33,315 bases of DNA, taken from assembly GCA_029061225.1 (NCBI GenBank), contig JAIDSM010000131.1, forward strand, positions 1-33,315, written 5' to 3'. Positions 24,798 to 33,315 of the stretch are shown one piece after another. The first letter of the stretch is position 1, and the number at the start of each line of letters is the position of its first letter. Source of the DNA: Muribaculaceae bacterium. GTDB lineage: Bacteria > Bacteroidota > Bacteroidia > Bacteroidales > Muribaculaceae. The translations under genes were made by a program, and so were the position numbers. The notes under the pieces were generated by a model. It made no database searches, was not told where the DNA came from, and saw only the letters and a list, made by a program, of their open reading frames with translations.

Positions 24798-27728
24798 ATG
24801 AGACACAACAATATAATTAAATATTTACTGGCATTTTTAGTGCTTTCAGTATCATACTTCGCCATATCGGCGGCATCGCACAATGACTCAATATATATTT
24901 CCGGACGATTGAAAGAGGCCCTGGGGAAGACCGACCTCACGGATGGCTGGGCCGTCATGTTGGATTCTGAAGGTCATCCGAAAGATACGGTGAAGACCGA
25001 TGCGGGGATGAGTTATAGAAATGGAGAATATATCAAGCTATCTTATTTCGGTTTCCGAGTTCCGAGAACAGATTCCATATACAACATACAGTTGGGTTGC
25101 CCGAAATATACACCCAAAACCATCAGCTTCGAAGTAAAGAATATTGGAAAAAGGGAAACAAGCAGAACTATTCCGACGGTGTATCTTGAGCGAGCACCAA
25201 AGGAACTTGATGAACTTACTGTAACAGCAACGAAAATCAAATTTTACAACAGAGGGGATACGATTGTATATAACGCCGACGCTTTCGAACTTGCAGAAGG
25301 CTCTATGCTTGACGCATTGATCGCCCAACTTCCCGGAGTCGAGTTGAAAGAAGGGGGACAGATTTTCGTCAATGGCGAGCAGGTGGAGTCGCTTCTTCTG
25401 AACGGCAGGGAGTTTTTTGACAATAACAATGAACTGATGCTTGAAAACATAAGCGCATATACAGTCAAGAATGTGGAGGTATACAAAGGACATACTACCG
25501 ACGAAAAATGGAAGAAGGAAACGTATGGAGAGAAACATCTCACCATGGACGTAAAACTCAAACGTGAATACAACACCGGACTGACGGCCAACGCCCAGCT
25601 TGGTTACGGCACATCCGACCGGTATATGGCACGATTGTTCGGTCTTTGGTTTAACAACTCGACACGCCTGACAGCCCTCGCCAACTTCAACAATCTCAAC
25701 GACACACGCAAACCGGGCCAGAAAGATTCCTGGAAACCGGAGATGATGCCCTCTGGCACACGCAAATACCAGATGGGAGGTCTTGACTACAACTACCAGG
25801 ATGCGGAGGAGAAAAAGCGCTTCAACGGCGACATAACATTCACCCGAACATACACAGACAACCGTACGACTACAGCCACCACCAATTTCCTTAACGACGG
25901 CAACACGTATGACAATTCATTCAGTAAGGCATACAACAGCAACATCCGCATGAGTTCATACCACTACGGGACAATCAGGACGGAACGTTGGATGCCGTCG
26001 TATGTGGTTAAGGGCATCTATCAAGATAAGGATAATGAATCGGAATCACTTTCCGGAACTTTCTCGCAGGAGCAGAAAGACATGACGATGGAGGCCCTTA
26101 AAGCCATATATACCAATGGAAATGAAGAAACCTTGAAAGAGATCCTCAACCGGGCATCAACCAGATCGGATGGAAAGACCCGCACTTCGGAAATTCAGTT
26201 TTTCCCGGGCATATATTACTTCATACCAAAAACCGATGACAGGATCAGCGATGAATTCGGCATACGGTATCGCACCACCAAGGAAGATATCTGGAAAGAC
26301 TACACCATCAACTACGGGAGCAATCCGGTGCCTGGAGACGTGCGCAGACAATATATCGACAATACACCTCATACCTATCTCGGCATACAGAACAATCTGA
26401 CATACACGACAAACATAAAGAGATTTCACTTGAGCCTCAATTATGAATATTTCTTTGCGGAAGAAGTGAAGGATTCCTATCAATATGCCCTTGACCGCTT
26501 GGAAGATGTCGGCATATTCGGCACCCTCCCGACAGGATGGGCAAGCACGCTCGACCCTGCTAATTCATACACCTCCCGGACTCTCTCCAACACCCACAGC
26601 ATATCGCCATCATTGTATTACAGTGATTTCAACAGAGATAAGAAGTATCTGATAAGCATAAATATTTCTCCTGAATTTTCGTTCAGGCACGCACACCTCA
26701 ACTACACACGCAACAATCATTTCTACCCTATAAGAAAAAGTTTCTTCCTTACAACCATGGGAGGATGGAATGCACAGGTTTCGGCATCATTCGATACAAA
26801 AGTCGATGATAATCATTTTCTAAAATCCAAACATGATGTCACTCTTGAGATGAATGTCAAGCCAAAGGCACCAAACCTGCAGGATATGGTGGAAATCACC
26901 GATGACTCCAATCCTCTGAACATCTATGTGGGTAATCCGGACCTTAAAGTAGAGTATAACTTCCGTCCTCGCCTGACATACACCTTCATCGGATCGCAAA
27001 GACATCCACTACGCAACTATGCTACCATAGAAATGTCCATCACAAAGAATGCTCTGACCCGCGGCTATACTTACGACACAAACACAGGTATTAGAACGAG
27101 CAAAATGTATAACGTAGACGGGAACCGTAATTTTTCGGTATCCAACAATCTCAGCATACAGTTCGGACCCAAGAACCAATTTACGGCATCTTCGTCAACT
27201 TCCGCCACTATTGGCAAATATACCGACATGATCGGCACAAATACCGAGGAGCCTCAATTATCGAAAGTGGACAACAATACCATTTCCGAGCGGTTGACGT
27301 TAGGGTGGCAGATAGGGAAACAGTCGATCAGTCTGAACGGAGAGTTCCTAAACCGCCACAGTTTCTCCTCCCGTCCGGATTTCCAGACCATAAACGCCAA
27401 CCATATGAGCTACGGCATCGTAGCCAACTTCAAACTTCCATACAATATCGGCATAAACACAGACTTCAACATCTATACGCGTCGAGGCTATGGAGTGAAG
27501 GAACTGGACACTTCAGATGCCATCTGGAACACACGTCTGACCTGGACACCGATGAAAGCCAAGATGTGGACGTTCATGCTCGATGGTTTCGATATGCTGC
27601 ATCAGCTTTCAAACGTCAATTATGCAGTCACGGCGTCGGGACGCACAGTAAGCTACAGCAATGCACTTCCTCGCTATTTCATGGTATCTGTGCAATACCG
27701 CTTTCAGCGGCAGCCGAAGAGAAAGTGA
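24798..27728 (+). CDS. Outer-membrane beta-barrel protein with TonB-type plug
   Basis: The 976-residue protein has a signal peptide (about 1-26). About 30-120 is a carboxypeptidase-regulatory-like beta domain (GRLKEALGKTDLTDGWAVML). About 125-250 is a plug-like domain: ELTVTATKIKFYNRGDTIVY, LIAQLPGVELKEGGQIFVNG and LLLNGREFFDNN. The remainder is a long barrel of alternating strands ending in RYFMVSVQYRFQRQPKRK. It fits the Bacteroidetes OMP_b-brl_3 / TonB-dependent-receptor group rather than the SusC group. The terminal strand ends in basic residues (PKRK), not the usual aromatic. It follows the TlpA gene by 134 bp on the same strand, with no terminator between them, so it may belong to the sigma operon. 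The cargo is unknown. Confidence 0.82.
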   Translation: MRHNNIIKYLLAFLVLSVSYFAISAASHNDSIYISGRLKEALGKTDLTDGWAVMLDSEGHPKDTVKTDAGMSYRNGEYIKLSYFGFRVPRTDSIYNIQLGCPKYTPKTISFEVKNIGKRETSRTIPTVYLERAPKELDELTVTATKIKFYNRGDTIVYNADAFELAEGSMLDALIAQLPGVELKEGGQIFVNGEQVESLLLNGREFFDNNNELMLENISAYTVKNVEVYKGHTTDEKWKKETYGEKHLTMDVKLKREYNTGLTANAQLGYGTSDRYMARLFGLWFNNSTRLTALANFNNLNDTRKPGQKDSWKPEMMPSGTRKYQMGGLDYNYQDAEEKKRFNGDITFTRTYTDNRTTTATTNFLNDGNTYDNSFSKAYNSNIRMSSYHYGTIRTERWMPSYVVKGIYQDKDNESESLSGTFSQEQKDMTMEALKAIYTNGNEETLKEILNRASTRSDGKTRTSEIQFFPGIYYFIPKTDDRISDEFGIRYRTTKEDIWKDYTINYGSNPVPGDVRRQYIDNTPHTYLGIQNNLTYTTNIKRFHLSLNYEYFFAEEVKDSYQYALDRLEDVGIFGTLPTGWASTLDPANSYTSRTLSNTHSISPSLYYSDFNRDKKYLISINISPEFSFRHAHLNYTRNNHFYPIRKSFFLTTMGGWNAQVSASFDTKVDDNHFLKSKHDVTLEMNVKPKAPNLQDMVEITDDSNPLNIYVGNPDLKVEYNFRPRLTYTFIGSQRHPLRNYATIEMSITKNALTRGYTYDTNTGIRTSKMYNVDGNRNFSVSNNLSIQFGPKNQFTASSSTSATIGKYTDMIGTNTEEPQLSKVDNNTISERLTLGWQIGKQSISLNGEFLNRHSFSSRPDFQTINANHMSYGIVANFKLPYNIGINTDFNIYTRRGYGVKELDTSDAIWNTRLTWTPMKAKMWTFMLDGFDMLHQLSNVNYAVTASGRTVSYSNALPRYFMVSVQYRFQRQPKRK

Positions 27729-27754
27729 TCTGCATGGTGCGTACCGTGACGAGA

Positions 27755-27788
27755 GCGGACGCACGAGCCGTGCGTCCCTACCGATAGA
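27755..27788. repeat. GC-rich hairpin repeat, copy 2
   Basis: This is the same 34-nt element as at 24731-24764, with the loop AGC instead of GGC and CCGATAGA instead of CCTATAGA. The two copies flank the barrel gene in direct orientation. It lies 26 bp after that gene's stop. Confidence 0.75.
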
Positions 27789-27831
27789 GTTTATAGCATA
27801 ATGACAGCTCTCCGAACTTAACAAACGCATC

Positions 27832-27868
27832 AAAAAAAGGGTCCGGAAAATTGCCGGACCCTCATTTT
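27832..27868. terminator. Terminator for eno, probably bidirectional
   Basis: An 8-bp stem (GGGTCCGG at 27839-27846 with 27854-27861) and a 7-nt loop have A7 on the left (T7 in the eno transcript) and TCATTTTT on the right. It lies about 27 bp past the eno stop. Confidence 0.88.
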
Positions 27869-27888
27869 TATTGGTGTCGTAATCGAGA

Positions 27889-29217
<1,329 letters not shown>

Positions 29218-29231
29218 TTATACTTTTTTTC

Positions 29232-29266
29232 AATGATTAATGATTAATTATCAATGATTAATTAAT
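29232..29266. repeat. Heptanucleotide tandem array, unit AATGATT
   Basis: There are five units (AATGATT, AATGATT, AATTATC, AATGATT, AATTAAT). It lies 42 bp upstream of the eno start, inside the predicted eno leader, unlike the arrays that sit on stop codons. Confidence 0.7.
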
Positions 29267-29318
29267 CAAAACCTTCGCTTTTGAAAGAAGCTCCGCTCAG
29301 GGAGTCCCTTTCAATCGG

Positions 29319-29326
29319 CAAAGATA
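29319..29326 (-). promoter_or_regulatory. Candidate eno promoter -7 element
   Basis: On the minus strand this reads TATCTTTG, an exact TAnnTTTG match, but no clean TTG lies about 20 bp upstream. If used, the eno leader is about 120 nt and contains the heptamer array at 29232-29266. Confidence 0.5.
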
Positions 29327-29393
29327 ATGATTTTTTCTGATACAGGAAAGATTTTTCGGTTAAAAAAATAAAAATAATCCCCACCATCTGAAT

Positions 29394-29438
29394 AAGGTCT
29401 ATAAGGACTTTAAGGGCCTTAGGGACCTTAAGGACTTT
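29394..29438. repeat. 9-nt-period tandem array
   Basis: There are five units (AAGGTCTAT, AAGGACTTT, AAGGGCCTT, AGGGACCTT, AAGGACTTT) in the 295-bp divergent gap between eno and the helicase gene. Each unit is close to the palindrome AAGGNCCTT. No promoter for the helicase gene was identified in this gap. Confidence 0.7.
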
Positions 29439-29485
29439 TCCTGCGGGAGAATGATAAAAGCAACGTTGATGAGCGTTTATAAGAT

Positions 29486-30901
29486 ATGGAAGGAAATTCG
29501 GCATTGCTGACGGGGCGTCAGCTGGCGGAGACGGCTTTAGCCGCTCTGCCCTTCAACCCACTGGAAGGACAGGTGCTTGCCATCTACAAGATGGCGGAGT
29601 ATGTGACGGCCGGGATGTGGCGCGACGTGTTCGTGCTCAACGGCTACGCGGGCACCGGCAAGACGAGCGTCATCGCGGCCCTCATTCAGGCCCTCTCCCA
29701 CTTCAGGATAAAGAGTGTGGTGCTCGCGCCGACTGGGCGGGCGGCAAAAGTGGCGGGAGGAATGTCGCAGAAACCAGCCTCCACAATCCACAGACGCATC
29801 TATCATGTGGAGACAGCCAACGGAGCGATGAATGTCAGGCTGAGCGCGAACCGCGACCAGAACACCATATTTATAGTAGACGAAGCATCGCTCATCACCG
29901 ACGGTAGCCGAGGCAGCCTGCTGCGCGATCTTATAAGATATGTGTATTCCGGCCAAGGATGCAAGATGATCCTCGTAGGCGACACGGCTCAGCTTCCACC
30001 TGTAGGACAAAGCGACTCCCCCGCCATGAACCTTGACCGGCTCAAGCAATTAGGACTGGCTCCGTTCCACCACACCCTCGACGTACCGGTAAGGCAGGCT
30101 GCAGAGAGCGGTATTCTCTACAACGCCACAATCGTCAGACAGATTCTTGAAAGACTCCAGAACGGAGAGCCGAGTGGAATCGCTGAAGGCACGCTTCCGT
30201 TAAAACTGGACGGATTTCCGGACATCAAGGCAGTCAGCAGTATGGACCTCGCAGATAAACTCAGTTCCTCATGGAACACTGTTGGGGCGGAAGAGACACT
30301 TATAGTGACGCGCAGCAACGGACGAGCCAACAGATTCAACCAGGCCATCAGGAATATGGTGATGTATGCGGAAGAACCGCTCCAGCAGGGCGACAGGCTC
30401 GTCATAGCCAAAAACGACTACTATTGGGGACGCCAGAACAAGATGAAGACATTTTTGGCTAATGGAGAAACCGTAATCGTAAGATGGGTGGGACGACCGG
30501 AGAAGCAGTATGGCCGATGGTTTGTGGATACGGAGCTTGAACTTGCCGACGGCCAGACGATGAGCTCGAAGGTGATGCTCAGGTCGCTGATGGCGGAAGG
30601 CCCTGCTATACCGAGGGTGGAGATGGAACAGTTTTTCCAGCATGTGATCAATGAGGAAGAAGGCGCAGGACCGACAGAGAAGATAATGGCGGCGATGGAG
30701 AATCCTTATTATAATGCGCTGCAGGCGAAATACGCTTATTGCGTGACATGCCATAAGGCTCAGGGAGGACAGTGGCGACACGTATACATAGATATGGGAG
30801 GTATTCCGGCTGAAGCTATGGGTACGGATTTCTACCGTTGGCTGTATACCGCCTTGACGAGGGCTACCGAGAAGGTCTTTCTTTTAGGAGTAAGATCATA
30901 A
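29486..30901 (+). CDS. RecD/Pif1-like SF1 DNA helicase
   Basis: The 471-residue protein contains the SF1 helicase motifs in order: Walker A GYAGTGKT (53-60), TGRAAKVA (83-90), Walker B IFIVDEASLI (128-137, Asp132-Glu133), motif III GDTAQLPPVG (165-174) and a UvrD_C_2-like C-terminus with CVTCHKAQGGQW and LYTALTRATEKV (the latter Arg is the likely arginine finger). These fit an ATP-dependent 5'-3' helicase of the RecD2/Dda/Pif1 group, acting on DNA in the cytosol. At 471 residues it is shorter than RecD2 and close to Dda in size. It is not beside recB or recC, so it is unlikely to be the RecD subunit of RecBCD. Confidence 0.85.
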   Translation: MEGNSALLTGRQLAETALAALPFNPLEGQVLAIYKMAEYVTAGMWRDVFVLNGYAGTGKTSVIAALIQALSHFRIKSVVLAPTGRAAKVAGGMSQKPASTIHRRIYHVETANGAMNVRLSANRDQNTIFIVDEASLITDGSRGSLLRDLIRYVYSGQGCKMILVGDTAQLPPVGQSDSPAMNLDRLKQLGLAPFHHTLDVPVRQAAESGILYNATIVRQILERLQNGEPSGIAEGTLPLKLDGFPDIKAVSSMDLADKLSSSWNTVGAEETLIVTRSNGRANRFNQAIRNMVMYAEEPLQQGDRLVIAKNDYYWGRQNKMKTFLANGETVIVRWVGRPEKQYGRWFVDTELELADGQTMSSKVMLRSLMAEGPAIPRVEMEQFFQHVINEEEGAGPTEKIMAAMENPYYNALQAKYAYCVTCHKAQGGQWRHVYIDMGGIPAEAMGTDFYRWLYTALTRATEKVFLLGVRS

Positions 30902-30978
30902 TTGAGAATTGAGAATTGAGAATTTTGTGTAATTGAGAATTGAGAATTTTGTGTAATTGAGAATTGAGAATGGAGAAT
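30899..30978. repeat. Heptanucleotide tandem array, unit TAATTGA/GAATTGA, with 24-nt higher-order repeat
   Basis: From the TAA stop of the helicase gene the DNA reads TAATTGA, GAATTGA, GAATTGA, then a block containing TTTTGTGTAATTGAG that recurs. Two copies of ATTGAGAATTGAG-AATTTTGTGTA are followed by a variant with ATGGAGAAT. The stop codon is the first three bases of the array. Confidence 0.75.
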
Positions 30979-31054
30979 GACAGGACATGATTATATCTTG
31001 AAAATATATACGATATGAAGAAAATTCTCAATTCTCCATTCTCAATTCTCAATT
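30955..31054. repeat. 24-bp perfect inverted repeat upstream of fabD
   Basis: AATTGAGAATTGAGA-ATGGAGAAT at 30955-30978 is the exact reverse complement of 31031-31054, with 52 bp between the arms. The right arm lies where the -33 element of the fabD promoter would be. No T-tract of terminator type follows the right arm. Confidence 0.75.
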
Positions 31055-31062
31055 ATTTTTAG

Positions 31063-31070
31063 TAATTTTG
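31063..31070 (+). promoter_or_regulatory. Candidate fabD promoter -7 element
   Basis: TAATTTTG, in the context TTTTTAGTAATTTTG, is identical to the context before the 1335 gene. No TTG lies 20 bp upstream; that position is the end of the inverted repeat. The leader would be about 70 nt. Confidence 0.5.
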
Positions 31071-31148
31071 CAGTCTGAAAGCGCGTTAAGGGCTTTTTTG
31101 AGTATAATATAGGTATAATTTTAAGGATTTAAACTTAAGAAGAATCAC

Positions 31149-32027
31149 ATGAAAGCATATGTATTCCCCGGTCAGGGCGCCCAGTTCGTAGGTATGGGCA
31201 AGGACCTCTACGAAAACAATGCGGAGATCCGCGAAATGTTTGAGAAAGCCAACGAAATCCTTGGCTTCCGCATCACCGACCTGATGTTTGAAGGCACGGA
31301 GGAAGACCTCCGCCAGACGAAGGTGACCCAGCCGGCCATCTTCCTTCACAGCGTAGCTCTCGCCAAGAGCCTCGGCGATGAATTCCAGCCCGATATGGTA
31401 GCCGGCCACAGCCTCGGCGAGTTCTCCGCACTCGTCGCTTCCGGCGCACTCAGCTTCGAGGAGGGACTTAAGCTCGTCAGCAAGCGTGCCCACGCTATGC
31501 AGAAGGCATGTGAGAAGCAGCCGTCGACCATGGCCGCTGTTCTCGCTCTTCCCGACGCCAAGATCGAGGAAATCTGTGACGGCATTGAGGAAGTTGTGGT
31601 ACCGGCCAACTACAACTGCCCCGGACAAGTAGTTATATCAGGCTCCATAGAAGGCATCGACAAGGCTTGCGAGCAGCTTCTTGCGGCCGGCGCAAAGCGT
31701 GCGCTGAAACTGAAAGTGGGCGGTGCTTTCCACTCCCCTCTCATGCAGCCTGCTCAGGAGGAACTGACAGAAGCGATCGAGGCAGCAAAGTTTGAGACAC
31801 CGAAATGTCCTGTATATCAGAATGTAGACGGCAAACCACACACCGATCCCGAAGAAATCAAGGCCAACCTGATCAAGCAGCTGACAGGAGCCGTGCGCTG
31901 GACACAGGACGTAGAGGCTATGATAGCCGACGGAGCAGACGAGTTCATCGAGCTTGGCCCGGGCAATGTGCTTCAGGGTCTCGTAAAGAAAATCAACAAG
32001 ACAGTAGCGACAAGCGGAAAACAATGA
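31149..32027 (+). CDS. fabD: Malonyl-CoA:ACP transacylase
   Basis: The 292-residue protein matches the family length. It moves malonyl from CoA to acyl carrier protein in fatty-acid synthesis. Visible are [13 protein letters not shown] (5-17), the nucleophile Ser88 in [10 protein letters not shown], Arg113 in SKRAHAMQ, and the catalytic His195 in GGAFHSPLM, ending with [12 protein letters not shown]. The start [10 protein letters not shown] is the normal one. Its TGA overlaps the asd ATG by 4 bp, so the two are probably translationally coupled. Upstream lie a candidate TAATTTTG element and an inverted repeat. Confidence 0.97.
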   Translation: MKAYVFPGQGAQFVGMGKDLYENNAEIREMFEKANEILGFRITDLMFEGTEEDLRQTKVTQPAIFLHSVALAKSLGDEFQPDMVAGHSLGEFSALVASGALSFEEGLKLVSKRAHAMQKACEKQPSTMAAVLALPDAKIEEICDGIEEVVVPANYNCPGQVVISGSIEGIDKACEQLLAAGAKRALKLKVGGAFHSPLMQPAQEELTEAIEAAKFETPKCPVYQNVDGKPHTDPEEIKANLIKQLTGAVRWTQDVEAMIADGADEFIELGPGNVLQGLVKKINKTVATSGKQ

Positions 32028-33043
32028 ATATAGCGATAGTAGGAGCAAGCGGCGCGGTGGGACATGAGTTCCTCCGCGTGCTTGACGAGCAGAACTTTCC
32101 TGTAGACAACCTTCGCCTTTTCGGCTCCAAAAGGAGCGCCGGAAGCGAGATGGAGTTTCGTGGAAAGAAATATACGATAGAAGAACTTACTCCGGATTCG
32201 GATTTCAGCGGTGTTGACATAGCGTTTACATCGGCAGGAGCCGGCACATCGAAGGAATATGAGAAGGTGATCACCAAACACGGAACACTGATGATCGACA
32301 ATTCGTCGGCTTTCCGAATGGATAAGGATGTTCCTCTCGTTGTTCCTGAGGTGAACGGAGCAGATGCACTTGACCGCCCCCGCAACGTGATAGGCAATCC
32401 CAACTGCACGACGATTCAGATGGTGGTGGCTCTGAAACCGATCGATGACCTGTCGAAGATCAAGAAGGTGCATGTGGCAACTTACCAGGCAGCGAGCGGA
32501 GCAGGAGCTTCCGCCATGGCGGAGCTTGAAAACCAGTACAAGGAACTTGCAGACGGAAAGGAACCGACCGTCGAGAAGTTCGCACATCAGTTGGCCTTCA
32601 ATCTGATTCCTCATGTAGATATTTTCTTGGACAACGACTACACGAAGGAGGAGATGAAGATGTATAACGAGACGCGTAAGATCATGCACAGTGACGATAT
32701 CGCCGTGAGCGCAACCTGCGTGCGCGTCCCGGTGCTCCGCGCCCACAGCGAGGCCATCTGGGTTGAGACAGAAAAACCGCTTGAGATCGCAGAGGTGCGT
32801 AAGGCATTTGAGAATGCAGAGGGTCTTGTAGTAGTTGATAATCCCGCCAATAAGGAATATCCGATGCCACTCTTCGTTGCAGACCATGATCCGGTATACG
32901 TAGGGCGTCTTCGCAAGGACCTCGCAAATCCCAATGGATTGACATTCTGGGTGGTAGGCGACCAGATCAAGAAGGGAGCTGCGCTTAACGCCGTGCAGAT
33001 CGCCCAGTGGCTGCTGAAGAATGACCCGGTTTTTAAGGGTTAA
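32024..33043 (+). CDS. asd: Aspartate-semialdehyde dehydrogenase
   Basis: The 339-residue protein is counted from ATG 32024; a longer frame from 31805 runs inside fabD and has no homology-like sequence there. It makes aspartate semialdehyde from aspartyl phosphate with NADPH, for lysine/diaminopimelate, threonine and methionine. Visible are the Rossmann motif GASGAVG (7-13), catalytic Cys128 (GNPNCTT), [11 protein letters not shown] (substrate loop) and catalytic His241 (VLRAHSEA). The ATGA overlap with fabD ties the two transcripts together. Its last codons AAG GGT TAA form the first part of a heptamer repeat. Confidence 0.97.
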   Translation: MNIAIVGASGAVGHEFLRVLDEQNFPVDNLRLFGSKRSAGSEMEFRGKKYTIEELTPDSDFSGVDIAFTSAGAGTSKEYEKVITKHGTLMIDNSSAFRMDKDVPLVVPEVNGADALDRPRNVIGNPNCTTIQMVVALKPIDDLSKIKKVHVATYQAASGAGASAMAELENQYKELADGKEPTVEKFAHQLAFNLIPHVDIFLDNDYTKEEMKMYNETRKIMHSDDIAVSATCVRVPVLRAHSEAIWVETEKPLEIAEVRKAFENAEGLVVVDNPANKEYPMPLFVADHDPVYVGRLRKDLANPNGLTFWVVGDQIKKGAALNAVQIAQWLLKNDPVFKG

Positions 33044-33076
33044 GAGTTAAGGGTTAAGGGTTAAGGGTTAAGGATT
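33035..33076. repeat. Heptanucleotide tandem array, unit AAGGGTT, reaching into asd
   Basis: Six units (AAGGGTT, AAGAGTT, AAGGGTT three times, AAGGATT). The first unit is the last Lys-Gly codons plus the first base of the stop. In the alternative phase the array from the TAA reads TAAGAGT, TAAGGGT, TAAGGGT, TAAGGGT, TAAGGAT. Confidence 0.8.
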
Positions 33077-33184
33077 GATAGTCAGATTAATACTGACGAG
33101 CGGTAATCTATTAACTTTTCTACCTTAAACAACAGATTTTAACAAATAGGCAATATATTTATAAAATATATTAAAACGCGAATA

Positions 33185-33226
33185 AACAGCGACCGTCCGT
33201 AAACATTCGGGCGGTCGCCGTTGTTT
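33185..33226 (+). terminator. Terminator-like hairpin after asd
   Basis: An 11-bp stem (33189-33199 with 33208-33218, one G-U pair) and an 8-nt loop are followed by CGTTGTTTT, with AAACA upstream pairing partly with TGTTTT. It lies about 140 bp after the asd stop; the interval between is AT-rich with no gene. From here to the window end no gene was seen. Confidence 0.65.
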
Positions 33227-33315
33227 TAGAGGTATAAGAAAGAAATTAGTTTCATGATGTTAGGTTAGTAAAATGTATTATGGAAAGCACTTAGCGGCAG
33301 CCGTTTGTGAAAATG

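Noticed and set aside
29486..30901. RecD subunit of RecBCD
   Set aside because: No recB or recC is adjacent and the length (471) fits stand-alone Dda/Pif1-like helicases better.
31086..31628. Open frame of 180 codons on the minus strand across the fabD start
   Set aside because: It covers the fabD promoter region and coding start in antisense and has no recognisable motif.
31805..32023. Longer asd start inside fabD
   Set aside because: The added stretch is read out of frame through fabD; the ATG at 32024 gives the normal [13 protein letters not shown] start.
31973..32887. Open frame of 304 codons on the minus strand opposite asd
   Set aside because: It is antisense to asd with catalytic Cys and His in place; its translation is cysteine/histidine-rich with no domain-like pattern.
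33035..33076. Telomere-like GGGTTA repeat as a replicon end or integration scar
   Set aside because: Only six units, one of five heptamer arrays of different sequence in the window, and sequence continues normally past it with a terminator.

Overview
The window looks like a chromosomal segment of a gut-type Bacteroidales, most likely Muribaculaceae or a close relative. The evidence is Bacteroidetes-style promoters (TTG/TTTG, about 19-20 bp, then TAnnTTTG), a run of large exported proteins ending in type IX secretion (T9SS)-like C-terminal tails, a C10 (streptopain) protease fused to BspA-type leucine-rich repeats, a GH43 glycosidase of a kind common in gut Bacteroidetes, a DUF4252-like protein beside an ECF sigma factor, and short AT-rich tandem repeats in the gaps between genes. 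The family-level placement is inference; no rRNA or tRNA gene was seen.

Region 1 (1-20.6 kb) is a secretome block. Four plus-strand genes (one cut by the window edge) encode exported beta-rich proteins with Ig-like, choice-of-anchor-J-like and FnIII-like regions. They face three minus-strand genes: a 2296-residue C10 protease/LRR protein, a 754-residue protein with eight InlB-type B-repeats, and a GH43 glycosidase. Six of these seven proteins end in a short T9SS-like tail; the GH43 enzyme does not. The convergent pair meets at a bidirectional terminator near 8.9 kb.

Region 2 (20.9-27.7 kb) looks like one regulatory/envelope operon. It encodes an ECF sigma factor, a single-pass membrane protein in the anti-sigma position, a DUF4252-like exported protein, a TlpA-type thioredoxin with a large N-terminal extension, and, after a 134-bp gap with repeats, an outer-membrane beta-barrel with a TonB-type plug. 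The first three genes overlap by ATGA. A promoter-like TGTAAC-16 bp-CATCTTA sequence sits directly before the sigma start and suggests autoregulation.

Region 3 (27.9-33.3 kb) is housekeeping: enolase (eno, minus strand), a RecD/Pif1-like SF1 helicase, and malonyl-CoA:ACP transacylase (fabD) overlapping aspartate-semialdehyde dehydrogenase (asd) by 4 bp.

The least-explained signal is in the gaps. There are five heptanucleotide tandem arrays of different sequence but the same period (an AATT or TTAA core plus three bases). Three of them begin exactly on the TAA stop codon of the upstream gene. There are also a 9-nt-period array, a 24-bp inverted repeat before fabD, and a family of GC-rich hairpins.
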